A stretch of 64,000 bases of DNA from Polytrichum commune (lineage: Eukaryota; Streptophyta; Polytrichopsida; Polytrichales; Polytrichaceae), in NCBI GenBank assembly GCA_950295325.1, contig OX485809.1, forward strand, positions 40,205,081 to 40,269,080, read 5' to 3'. Under the pieces are notes generated by a model. The model was not told where the DNA came from, did no database searches, and saw only the letters and a list, made by a program, of their open reading frames with translations. Shown piece by piece: positions 46,650-58,461 of this stretch (positions within the stretch are counted from its first letter, which is position 1; each line of letters opens with the position of its first letter). Position numbers and translations under genes: made by a program.

Positions 46650-47110
46650 TGCACATGAGTTAGACAACTCCAACTAGAATACATGATTTAGACTTAGACA
46701 ACTCCCAACAAATGGATGTTATTCATTGGAACTAGACAACTCTCAATGAATAAATATAATTGAAATTAAAGAATTATAACTAGATGAATGGACGAATTAA
46801 TCAAGCTGGAAGTAAACAAATCCAATTAGAAGAATGGATGGATGCATGAAGTTGGATTTAGATAGTTCCAACTGGAGGATTGTGAAAAGATTAGAAAATA
46901 TCATACGGTGAAATGATATATCTATATAAATAAGAAACACCAATCTAAATTTAGCAATACTTGAGACTTCTCAAGGTATCTCTTAAATACTATGGGTAAA
47001 GATGGATAAGACTATGAATACCTTTGGGTATAAGAGAGAGCTCGGGGGAAGAGAGAGGATCACTTTTTGTCTCTCCTATGGTCAGGTGGTTTGAGCTCAT
47101 AGAAGTCACA
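46650..47110 (+). repeat. Dispersed repeat arm, inverted partner at 49905-50275
   Basis: Shared features in order: GAGTTAGACAACTCCAACTAG, TGTTATTCATTGGA, ACTCTCAATG, AATATCATACGGT, TATGGATAAAGATG-like, and CTCCTATGGTCAGGTGGTT. The partner lies about 3 kb away in opposite orientation. It may be an LTR fragment or a large foldback, but no termini were recognised. Confidence 0.6.
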
Positions 47111-47877
47111 ATATTGTGATTGAGTTATAAAGCTTTTGTAATGTACAATGTTTGAAAATTCTCAATACTAATATCTCGTGTGCATTCCTGGTTGTATTAT
47201 TCGCGTGTAAAAGAGGAACATGACAAAACTATAGTGAGGGTTGCCGTGATATTCTCATTGTCCTTGAATTAAGAGTAGGTTACCTATTATCCTAATAATA
47301 GCCACATCGTTTAGTGGTGTTGTGACTCACACCCATTATTACCACATGTGGGAGAGCTTAAGTGGTTGAAAATGTAATTAAGGCACCACATGCACACTTT
47401 ATAGCTAATTCTCTTGCTTTACTTTACGATTTCCAAGCAGTGTCCACATGCTCCCTTTCAATTGTTTCTAAGTAGGATACAATATGTACATGAAGCATTC
47501 ATTAAAAAAATTAAAATTTTGCTTGTTAGGGAAGTGGGTGCACGCATATGAGGGTGCAATGCCACCCACTCTCTGCTTTCCCAAATAATGACCCACTCTT
47601 GAAGAATGGGTTGATTTGAGCATGGGAAGAAGCCACTGCTCGGGGAGAACCGCCGGTTAGGTACAGATAAACCGGTTGAGTTTGAGAAATAACCAGTTGA
47701 AGTTGGAGACTTCCGAAGGATTACTGATCATTTTAGAAGAATCTATGGAATATACCCCAATGAATTAAGTAAAACCGGAAGATGTCAACATGTAACCGGT
47801 TGGATTTAGAATCACTACGACCTTGACTGACTATGCTCAACAACTTCCCGGCCACTGGAAGGAGCCCATGAGGGTGA

Positions 47878-48445
47878 GGGCCGGTTTACACCATGGACCA
47901 TGAAGTCGCACTATGGTATTTTTTCATGGTTTGACTTAATGGTCCAACTTCCATGGTCTGATTTCTTCAAAAGTCAATGTAGAAAGCCTTTGGGACTCTC
48001 GCCAATTGTGTAAACCAAATGTGGACCAAGAGGAACAACCATACACGAAAAAATGAATGCGTTGTTTTTTTAATATATGTGCAAAAGGGCAATTTTGAAG
48101 AAAAAAAACCAAGTTTGATCATTCCTTTTGTCTTCTCTTGTCTTCATCTTTTCTTCCCCAAAAACAATCTCATTAAATACTATTATAAAAATATATCTTT
48201 GCCATGGGCCCTTGCTTTTTTCTACCAAAGCACCTCTTCTGCCTCTCCCACTGCAAAACCTGTTGGACATGTCAATGGATAATATAGGCCTTAAAATATG
48301 TCTTTTGGGGATTTTGAACTCCACAATCACTTTGACATTCTTTTTCTTAATGTAAACTGAAAAGATCCGGGGATGAGTTCAACAACCAATCACAAAATTT
48401 ACAAGGCCTTGGGATGACTTCGTGGTCCATGGTGCAAAACACCCC
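47878..48445. mobile_element. Harbinger-like MITE, relative of 1995-2873
   Basis: The left end GGGCCGGTTTACACCATGG and the right end, read inward as GGGGTGTTTTGCACCATGGA, form imperfect inverted repeats continuing through CCATGAAGTC. Internal sequence from 48020 to 48310 matches 2110-2440. The outer GGGCCGGTTTACAC matches the PIF/Harbinger element at 39855. A clean target duplication was not seen. Confidence 0.6.
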
Positions 48446-50966
48446 TAAGTTCGCATTAAAATCAAGGTCAAAAATTGCCTATCATGAACATTATTTATGC
48501 CATCTTTTATTATTCAACGACATGTTTCACGCCATCTTCCACAAAGATTATCTTCAAATATCGTTATTGTTCCCATGGTTCAAGTCAACAAATGTTCTCC
48601 CTAGTTGAGAAACCATATTGAAACCCTTGTAAGCTCCAACATAACATTACTAACAGTCATGCCTCCTCACCCATTTTAAATAAAAGGGATGTCATGTTCC
48701 ATGAGGACCTTGCCATGGCACTAAGACTAAAGCCATTGGTTTTTTCTATGATTGTAACATATGTATTCTTTGCTCTTGGCTTAATTATTCTTGTGCCTAG
48801 GGTAAGTGGCGGGTGGAGCGCAACAATGTCATTAACTTAGTCTCACTCATGGGTGCATTACATTCTTATGCAAGCTCAACAAATACTCATACCACACAAG
48901 CCTATTGGTCAAGAACAACCACTTGAACCTAATTGTCTTAAGATGTTGCATGATTTGACAAAATCATTGTTTTCAATAAATTTGCCACATGTTCAACCAA
49001 CATTGGTGAAGACCCAATCGAGTCTTATGTGGACTTTATCATTCAACGCGAGTCTATACATTGAACTAGACAATGTATATGGCCCATGACATTGGAGTCT
49101 ACATGTATAGTATGTCAAAATGTCATGACACACATATGATATTATTGTTAGAGCAAATCATTGGTCATAACTCAATTTCAACCAAAACAACAAAATTCAA
49201 TAACGAAGTACTTGTAAATAGGTATTGAACTTCTATAATTTAGACATGTGTGAATCAAAGTTGAGATTTAAACATTATAAGGGGTCTTTTAAAATGACCA
49301 CTTAGGTCATCCCAAACGTACTAAGAATTGAATGTATAATGAGTGTATATACTCGGTGAACAATTTAATCACATAGTATCACATCTTTTTTGATGCCATA
49401 ATCATATACCACTTAAATAGAAAGGTGATTAGTTAGGATTAATGATTGTATAAGGCTCACATGTCCTTAAAAGTTTTCAAGAGTCTCGTTTTAGACCTAA
49501 GGTGTCATCTAGAGATGTTTAAGATGGCTTCTTAATATTTTAAGCTAAAGATGTAAAAAATGACATCATATAGACTTAGTTCATTTATCATATGCAACAT
49601 CACAACTAGAACACACATGTACGTAAAATAAGCAATGAAGATATTGAACTTTTATAAGTGACCAAGAGTCTACATGACTTTATGACTTTATTTTCAATTC
49701 CTCTATTCAACATAATGCACTATATGGGATTCAACATCACACACTAAATATAGATTTATCAAAAATCTTGTTGGATGTCACGTATCTCAATCGCTCATCA
49801 ATAATACAAGAAACAACTACACTCAATACAATAGTTGTGAACTTACAATGAAGTGTATTATGAGGACTTCACCCTTAACAAATACAATGTGATTCATTAT
49901 AAGCTCGAACCACCTGACCATAGGAGAGAGACAAAAGAAAGATCTTCTCTCCTCCCTTGAGCTTCCTCTTATGCCCCAAAGGCACTCCTAGCCTCATTCA
50001 TCTTTATCCATAGTATATGAGAGATACTTTTAGAAGTCTCAATTATTACTAAATTAAGACAATCTCTCCTTGTCTTTATACTTAGATCATTTTACCGTAT
50101 GATATTTTTTTAATCTTTTGGCTTGATCATAATATTTTAGTTGGAATTGTCTAATTCCAACTTAATTTATCTATCCATTGAGAGTTATCTAACTCCAATG
50201 AATAACATTCATCTGCTAGGAGTTGTTTAACTTCAATTCATATCTTCTAGTTGGAGTTGTCTAACTCAAACACAAACCATGTAAATACAACAAATACATG
50301 TAAATACTCAATGGATAAGGTTTGGTGAAGTTGACTGAATGCTCGGTGGAAGCTTGATGAAATTTCGAATTTAGAATGAAAAACACCTGTAATTATTTTA
50401 AAAGTTTACTTATAAAAATGTCATTTAGGACAGAAACGTCTCGGGGCAAAGCCATGTTCCCTTGTTTTACATATGTTTATGTCCCGATTGGGATAATATA
50501 TATGATAAACGGGTTAATTTCATGTATGGTGATTTTTTATTTTTTTAAAAATATTTTTTTTGGGCTAAAAACATCAAACATGTTTCATAATCTTAAAACC
50601 CATTTGTATAACATCGTGTGGCCCATGTTGGTCAAATGTTTGACTGTTAACCCGTAAAGGTTTGAGGGCATGTTTGAATGAGATACATGACAACCCCAAA
50701 AGGTATCAAAATAATATTTTGTATGGTATACAATGTTGAATCCATGTTAAATAGAGGAAGTGAAAAATAAACCAACATGCGACAATGGTGACTGGATGCA
50801 TATGGTTTGGTTTTGTTGTCTTTGTTTTGGATTTAGACAAACCATGTAAATACAATCGATGGTACCACGTACGACTCTATTTTCACTTAAATCTTTGGAA
50901 AAATTAAGATCTCTCAACGCCATATACCCAACAAATGAAAAAGATTATTTGAATATTTGCGAAGGG
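48446..50966. other. Intergenic repeat-derived DNA
   Basis: No gene is recognised. It contains the inverted repeat arm at 49905-50275. A stretch at 48690-48810 (GACCTTGCCATGGCACTAAGA) resembles 26795-26900, so another dispersed repeat is present. Confidence 0.45.
49905..50275 (-). repeat. Inverted partner of the repeat at 46650-47110
   Basis: Read on the minus strand it repeats the same series of blocks, including CTCCTATGGTCAGGTGGTTC and AATATCATACGGTAAAATG. Divergence is moderate with many small indels. Confidence 0.6.
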
Positions 50967-50999
50967 TTTGTATAAAATCGTCACGTATCGCATGTTCAT

Positions 51000-52234
51000 C
51001 CAATGCATAAACAACACGACCCACACCTCCCTCTTTAGGGGTTTCAACCCAACCCTCTTGCAACATTGGAACCCTAGCCCTCACCCACCAACGCCACCTA
51101 GGCAACAAACCAAACACCAACGACAAAGACAAGAGCAGCAAAAAACCAAACCAAAAGACAAAGGAAGGGCAAATCTAAGTAAAGGGGGGGAAGGGGAGGT
51201 CAGGCGTCGTCTGAGGAGCAGAGAGTTACGTCGCGGGCGGGCGGGCGGGCGGGCAGGCAGGCAGGCAGGCAGGCGGGCTACGCTTCGTTTGGTTGGGGTT
51301 TGTGTGTGTGTTTGTGTTTTCGCCCTCTCACTACCAGCCTCCGCAGCAAGGGGTTGTTGTTGGTTTTGTTCCCTCTCTCTCGTCGCTCGACCCCCCGCCG
51401 CTGACGGCCACGGGGATGCTCGCTCGCCATTCCTTCCTGCGCGGCCTCTTGCTCACACCCCCCATGCACCAGGTCAGTGCTGGCCGCTCGCTCCACTGTT
51501 TTTGCCCCGTCGCATTAGGGTCACATTTTCCAGGTTTTGGAAAGAACCACCTGACTTCTGACTCGGTCGCTTCCAGCCAGCCATTTGCCGTTGCGAAAGC
51601 GCTTCGGTGGAAATCCTGGTGCGAGCGTGGCAGTCTTGGTGCACGGAGCTATTGTTTTTGTGACTTTGGAGCGTATTAGGGTTACGCAAGACTGCAAGGT
51701 TTTCGGTTTTTTTGGGCGTTGTTGGAGGAGTGTAGGTAATTGTGGAGGTTGTTGTTGGTAGAGGCGGACCTTATTATGTGGGAAGTTTTGGGTGTCGTGT
51801 GAGTCCCTTTCTTGAGCGGAATACTGGACTGTGTAGTCACTCTTGGTGGTACCTGTAGTTTGTAGTTTTAACCTTATTATTGCATGTAGGGTTTAAGGAT
51901 GTGGAGTGGTTTGTATTCCCCCTGCCGTGAGGGAGGGTTAATTTGCTCAATGTGCATGTAGTGTGAGAGCATTTTATCAAGGGGTTTTGTGTTCACCTTC
52001 TTTCAGTTCTGATAGGTTTTAGCTGAATAGTTAATAAATGGCATGGCATGTACGACAGTTGGTAATGTGTATGTATACACAGGTAAGTTCGGTTTCTGGC
52101 AATGACATGTAACAGGAAACTTATGAAGGCCGTTTTATGCTATTTCAGAGTTGATGAGCCTAGGTTGTCCAAGATAGAATCACTGCAGAAAGAGTAAGGT
52201 GAGTAAAGGTGGAGCACCTGCAAGAGTTGGAGAG
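51000..52234 (+). promoter_or_regulatory. GC-rich promoter and 5' UTR, probably intron-bearing, of the SR45-like gene
   Basis: Base composition rises sharply. A GGCG tetranucleotide run changes to GGCA repeats at about 51233-51278, and a TG-rich run lies at about 51299-51320. A CACCAG|GTCAGT donor at 51472/51473 suggests a leader exon ending there, spliced to an acceptor at about 52148 or 52188. A small upstream ATG frame begins at 51416 and could influence translation. The frames of 128-197 codons in this region lack known domains and are probably leader sequence. Confidence 0.5.
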
Positions 52235-55200
52235 ATGGCAAAACTTGCAGGGAAGCCGAAAGCGGCATCACCATCAGTCACTACTGGCTCATCTTCATAT
52301 ACAGGTTCATCTTCAGCATCAGGCTCAAGATCAAGGTCACGATCATCCTCATCTTCTGGGAGTGAAACTTCTAGAAGTCGCAGTCCTCCTGCCAAAATAA
52401 GGTATTTTGTTTACATATCCCTGAAATGTTGATTTTTTTATTTCAGCTCGAGCATAATTGCTGTTGAATTGAAGAGAGAAAGATTGGTACTCAGGGTTCT
52501 TGTTCATGTGGCTACGGTAACTTGAATAACGTGGCCTGTACTATATTGGCTGGCTAGAATTGCGTTACTTGAATAGACGCAGGGGGTAGCAGTGACTTCC
52601 TAGTCTCTACACACTCTCATAGTATCATGTGGATGAATTGGGTTTCTTTAGAGGACACACAATTTGAACTCAGTGTATTATTGGGAAATCGTTCACCTCT
52701 CCTTGTTGTGGCGTGCAGTGATGCGTCAGGTGCAAAGAAACCCAGATCTTCATCACCCCCACCTAAGAAATTTTCACCTGTCAAGTAAGTGTTTGGCCAC
52801 TCTCTGAAAGCATTGCTTTGTGTTGATAAATGTGGAAATTTGCGTACATGTGCTCTTTCTGCAATTTAGAATGAGAAATAGGAGCCTAGTTAGATGCACT
52901 ACCAGTATTAGCAAAACGTTTTCTACAGAAGTTTTGCCTAAATAGGATCAATCAGGATATTCTGACTCTTTGTATTGTGCTTCATCATTATTCAACTACA
53001 GAAAATTGCGAACTCCAACCCCAGAATCCACTGTGTTGCATGTTGGGTGCCTCACTCGCAATGTAAACGAGGCACACCTGAAAGAGATCTTTGGTATGTT
53101 TGCACTTTGGAATTTTCTCATTGACTGCACTGATCAATCTTGAGTAGTTTGTGGTTTTTAGTGTTTTACAGTGCAGAACTTCTATGTATTTACCATCTGA
53201 AAATAGCTTCGGTTCATGATATTTATCTTTTATGTGAATGTACTGAACTTTTGTCTGTTTGCTATGATTCAGGCAACTATGGTGAAGTTGTAAATGTGGA
53301 GCTAGCTATGGATCGCACTGTATGTATTTAACCTTCTTCCATGGAGTCTGGCTGTCTGTAAACTTGTTTGTTACTTTATGGCATCATAAAATATATACGG
53401 AATGGGAATGAACTCAATGCTTCACCTTACAGGTTAATCTGCCCAAGGGATTTGGCTATGTGGAGTTCAAGACAAGGACAGACGCTGAGAAGGCCTTGCA
53501 GCATATGGATGGGGTACATCCTTAAACTGAGTGGAAAGGCTGAGCTATTTTGCTTATTGCACTCTCTCAAGGTTACCTTGAGTTTTGGGGGTGCCTAAAT
53601 ATGTGGCTGGAGATTGTATGCAGTAGCTGCTGTATGATCAGTTATTATTCATGCTAGCTCTTTACAAATTTTTCCTGCTTTATGGAACATGTATTCTTGT
53701 TTCCAGGCAAACTTTTGCAGGTCTTGCAAGAAATCTCATGCCATTTTCTTGATGCAGGGTCAAATTGATGGGAATATCGTGAGTGCACAGTTCATTTTGG
53801 TGCCTCGAAAGAAGGTAGTAGAGCCCCTGCCATTCAAGAGGGACGTATCACCTCCCCCTAAGAGAGGAGATGCTGTCATGCGAGATCCTCTACCTCGGGA
53901 TCTTAAGGATGGGTCACGCAGGCGAGATTGTAGGTTTAATCTACCTTTGTGGCAATTTCTAATAAATTTGCTGTTATGGAAATGTTAGAGAAGCTTTTCT
54001 TATCTTGATTTTTCCTTGGGATTTTATATAAGAGTTATGAAGAGGTTTACAAATAAAGTGCTTTTGTCAAAGATACTGAAAACAATTTATGTAATCGGGT
54101 TTCCCAGCTCCTCCTATTCGTCGGGTACGATCACCATCACCACCTGCTCGCAGACGATCCGGGTCTCCCCGTAGAAGAGGAGTTGCAGACTCTCCTCCTC
54201 GGAGACGACCTCCTGTTGCATCTCCTCGTAGACGCTCACCTTCTCCTTTTCGACGCAGGCGTCGGTCACCCATTCGGTATACTTTGGACCTGTTCAGTTT
54301 CCCTTTTAAAGAGATCAAAAAAAATTGTTCCAACTGGATCCTAACCCATCATCACCTGCTTGCACCAGGTCTCCTCCCAGAAGAATCAGAGGTAGCCCTG
54401 TACGTCAACGCTCTCCAGTTTCTTACAGACGAAGGTTAGCAGGCTCCTTTACATCATGGTGTCATTGTTTGCAGTCCTGGTTACTTTGATTCTGACTGCT
54501 ATACCTCTAGACGAAATGAACATTTACCTGACAGTATTTTGTATGTGAGTGAGTTTTATTACACCTTCCAGAATTTTAGTGTTCCATTCAAAAGTTTTTA
54601 ATATTAAAATTGTCTATTTTGTTGTGGGCAGGTCACCTCCACCTATGAGGCGTGGAAGGTCACCACCACGGAGGTCTCCTCCAAGACGCCGTACCAGGTC
54701 TCCAGCACCTCGTCGCCCAATACGTTCTCGCTCAAGATCTCGTTCAGCACCACGAAGGTATATGCATGGGTCCATCAATTTCACAAAGTTGTGGATGCAT
54801 TCTAGTTGTGCTTACTGTTATAGTTCTGCTTCAGAACTGTGTGCTTTGCTGGGATCCTCTATCTTGTGCCTTAGGGAGGTGGCTATGCAATTGGTGACTC
54901 CTGCTTGTAGCTCTTGCATGTTGTGATTAACTGCACGAAGTGGATGTCAAGCAGGGGTTTGACAAAAATTTATGTGGTTGTAATGCAGGGCACGATCTCC
55001 TCCCGGGAAGCGAGCAAAGTCAACCTCTTATTCATCATCACCTAGCCCTGCAAAGAAGGTTATCTACCTTCACATCAATTCTAGCACACATACAAAGACA
55101 TAGTGCCGCATATTAATCTACCCGATAGTTCTTTCTTCCTATATTGTAACAATGCTATTGTTTCCCTTTGTTTGAAGTGGTGAAAATTGTAGTCATATTG

Positions 55201-55972
55201 CAGTGTGCATCATTTTGCTTTGTTGCAAACTAACATCAGGGTTGTGAATAGATTTGTAGATCTTGTAGATAAGCAGGACACATGTTGATGCATATGTGCT
55301 AAAGAAGAACCATAAATAATCTGAGACTGACTCTCTGCTGTGGTGATGTAGCGCGCCTCTCCCCCACGCATGGTCAAAAAGTTCTCCAAGAGCCGAAGTC
55401 CGAAAAAGTATGTATTGAATCCCCTAGTCTGGATAATGTGAGGTTGTTAGGGTTTTGGTTCATGGTGGCACCTCCTTTGATTTCTTAAAGATTGTGCGTA
55501 GTAAATGATTGATTATTCTGTTGTGATGGAATATGGCAAACATTGCTGTCTTATGAAGCATTCTAACAGAAGTTGTCTCCATAACAGAGCCGTTGGGAAC
55601 AACAGTCCCGGTGGTCGAAGCAGCAGTTCTCCAACACCGTCAAAAAGCAGCCAGTGAGTTGGATTGAAGTGGAGGTTGTTCCTGAAGGTAGTATCTAAGT
55701 GCATGGTTTGTAAACCATGTGCATTGTGATATGCCCAGTTGGGGGGCATAGTGGCTGAGATTGATCGAGGACCTTAGACTCCTCCATCTCAAATTGCTGG
55801 TCACAGAATGCACTCAGTAGTTATAGTAGGCGATTGAGCTAAGAATGTCATTAATCCTCACTGCATTATTGGTTGTTTGCAAATAAAAACCAATTTCGTT
55901 TCATTGTTCTTACTTGGTTGGTCATTGACTTTATGCAGGCCCTTGGTGAAGGCTAAAATCAGCAACAACTGA
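52235..55972 (+). CDS. SR45: SR45/RNPS1-like splicing factor, 13 coding exons
   Basis: Exons: 52235-52401, 52719-52784, 53002-53093, 53273-53319, 53433-53513, 53758-53929, 54108-54276, 54369-54434, 54632-54757, 54989-55058, 55352-55407, 55588-55653 and 55939-55972. All join in frame at GT-AG sites and give about 403 residues. Order: a Ser-rich N-terminal RS region (about 15-55), one RRM (about 88-167) with RNP2 LHVGCL (about 90-95) and RNP1 KGFGYVEF (129-136), then a long Pro/Arg/Ser C-terminal RS domain with many RRRSP/RSPP units. This RS-RRM-RS plan and the ANFGEV-like NYGEVVNVELAMDR stretch match plant SR45, orthologous to animal RNPS1, a nuclear splicing activator and exon-junction-complex partner. 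The start ATG (MAK) fits the family; an in-frame TAG at 52175 lies upstream. Confidence 0.93.
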
Positions 55973-57694
55973 GTCAGCTATGAGCTGTCATAGACAATGG
56001 AATACACCTACATTCTCACAGGGCACTATCTTTCTCCCAACCATCTTCATGCGCGGATTGTATGTGAAGGCATGGATAGGTGCTTGCATCCTTTTTCTAT
56101 GCTACTTATGTCAGCCATTTTCACTAGCCTTTGTCAAGTTGTGGGTGAATTCTTGCTTGTCTTCTGCTACCTTGTTTTCTTTTTTTTTTTTTTTTTTGCC
56201 TGTTTGTAACCAGTTTTAGTGGTCTAAGCCATCCTTGTTTTTGGAGGAAGTAAAGTTAAAAACTAAGTAACTGTGCAAGGCCTGTTCTTGAAAAGCGAAG
56301 AAAGTATTAGGAGAGAGAGAGACATAGAGAGGGTAAAGTTAGTTTTTGTTTGTTTCACCCCTGGATCCGGACGTGCTGCCTGCCGTCTGTTATTTGCTCA
56401 GGCGATGTCTTCAGACGCAGTTTTGGCTGGCCACTGATGCGTGTCAACAAATCTGGGCCATTTGATAGTTTTCGCGTGCTCCACCAACAACTTTCACCGA
56501 CAATGTCCTCCTTGAGCTTCCAAACAGATGTGAGGAAGATGGTGGCTTGTTTCTTGGAGCTTCTTTTAAGTTGGGAGGAGGGAGACCTTGGAGATGTATT
56601 GCTTGCAGTAATTTTCTCTTGGACAGCTCAAGCAGGGTGTGAAGTCGATGAATGTCTGAACCCTGCTCAGAGATCATTTTCAACTCCCTTGAAGTATACT
56701 GGACTGGACGAGTTCTGGTGAACACATTTAGAAATTGGGGAGTAATCTAATTTGTGGTCGTGGGCCCACCATTTGTTTTTATCAAGGCCACTGACAACAA
56801 ATTTGAGGCTGAGGAATGGGAAAGGAACTGATCTAGATTCTTTGCAATTACAGTCTTGTATGCCGAAAGATGAATTGTATGTACAATCCAACACAGTTCA
56901 CATAATGGCTTATTGAATTATTTCCAAGTCTGCTGATTATCTCCATTGTAGCTTTGTAACCTATGTAAGTGATTCCAGTCCACGTAGCTTTTTGGTTTAT
57001 ATTGGTGCAATCCTTTCTCCTTTATCAGAGGGAACCCTGAGCCTGGTTTGATGTGAAAAATATATCAATCTTGCATCAAGTAATGAACACAAAAACGAAA
57101 GGGTTTAGGTTTTGAAGGGAAGCATTTGGCCACATGGAGATTACTTTTAAGATTCAACAGTCTGCCTTAAAATATCCCCACACCTTCTAGATGCCATGGA
57201 CACTCCGACCTCGAACACTGGTGTTTTCATTCACCATAGGAGGTTGGGCTCCCATATGCAGAGGGAGCTACCATTGTTGGACCCAAAATCATTCAAATAT
57301 GCTTGAAACAAATGCATTCCAGATGTTTGTTTCTTTGGCAGTTGTTGGTGCTTGGCATACGTTCCTTGGAGCACTGGTTGAACACTTTTTTTGGAGCATG
57401 TTTGGTTTGAGGTATCATACAAGTTATCGAAGAGACTTGATAATTACAAATCAGTTGTAATGAGCAATAACCTTCTCCTTCCACTTAAACTGAACACATG
57501 GAACTTGCATCTATTTACTCTTTAAACATGTAAAACTCTCTATGTCAAGGGCATGGAGGAATAGAGCATGTTGACTCGAGGTGGCAGTCTAGAGTACTTT
57601 CACTTTAGAATTAAGGCAAGATCACATGGTATGATGCCATTGTCCACTAATGTTGGAAATTTATATGAACGGATGGGCTTTGCCACTTCTTGAG
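55973..57694. other. 3' UTR of SR45-like gene, then unassigned spacer
   Basis: A T-rich run at 56178-56196 and AT-rich sequence follow the stop codon. A 123-codon plus-strand frame (56350-56721) overlaps a 93-codon minus-strand frame (56444-56725); neither has a domain I recognise and neither shows clear exon signals. GAGAGA repeats occur at about 56313-56335. Confidence 0.4.
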
Positions 57695-58461
57695 GGTTGG
57701 GGCTAGAGCTCATGCCATTTTGCTGGGTCCCATCCAGTCGAGCCATGACCCCATCATAGGGGGAAGGGGTGTTAGGGCCAGGGCCCGCATTCCCACACCC
57801 TAGATAATTTTGCCACAAAAAAATATTTTTCTCTCATGGGGATCTCAACTGAGAGATGTTTCCCACCACGCTCGATTCCAAAAAGAAAAAAATTGCCCTT
57901 GCGTTCTTGAATATCGTTTGTCCACAAATCTCATATTGAGTGCACTCTCACCTTGAAGGCCCCAAATTCAATATATTTGTTCACCTCCCCTTAGAATATA
58001 AGTAATTGACAAGGATTACATTCCCGAAGTGAAACCGAAAGCATGTAAATGAATGTCAATAAAGCATGTAATGAACTTGGAAGTAATGGATATTACAAGA
58101 TCCTTATTGGCATTGAGGCTATAATATATGTAACTTACCATTTCAAAGGTTCTTTTGTCATTCTACAATGAAATTTATATTTGTGTGCTATTTTTAGTTT
58201 GTTTAGTTTATAATAGTTTAGTTGATGCCTTCTACCTTCACAAGTATTCATGCATATTTGAACTAATTAAGCGTGATTGAATAGTAGTTGTTGATCGATG
58301 CGGAGAACATTTGTTGGTCATGATCCCGAAAAGTTAAAAAATGGCGGGATTGCCCAAGTTGTGAGATCGTGGGCCCGGTCTTGACACTCCCTTTCCCCAT
58401 GATGGGGTCACAGCTCGGCCAACATGGGCCCGCCCAAATGACATGAGCTCTAGCCCCAACC
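57695..58461. mobile_element. Diverged relative of the foldback element
   Basis: The ends are inverted repeats of about 100 bp: the left starts GGTTGGGGCTAGAGCTCATG and the right reads the same inward. The inner part at about 57890-58095 matches the left arm of the 29018-29896 element, with shared ATATTGAGTGCACT, AAGCATGTAATGAACTTGG-like and ATTACAAGA segments. The right arm is not preserved as a full foldback. No target duplication was recognised. Confidence 0.7.

Noticed and set aside
51278-51689. Frames of up to 197 codons near the SR45-like promoter
   Set aside because: Long frames arise easily in GC-rich sequence; the region fits a leader exon and intron better.
56350-56725. 123-codon plus-strand and 93-codon minus-strand frames
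   Set aside because: They overlap each other, lack domains and lie just downstream of the SR45-like gene; no support for a gene.
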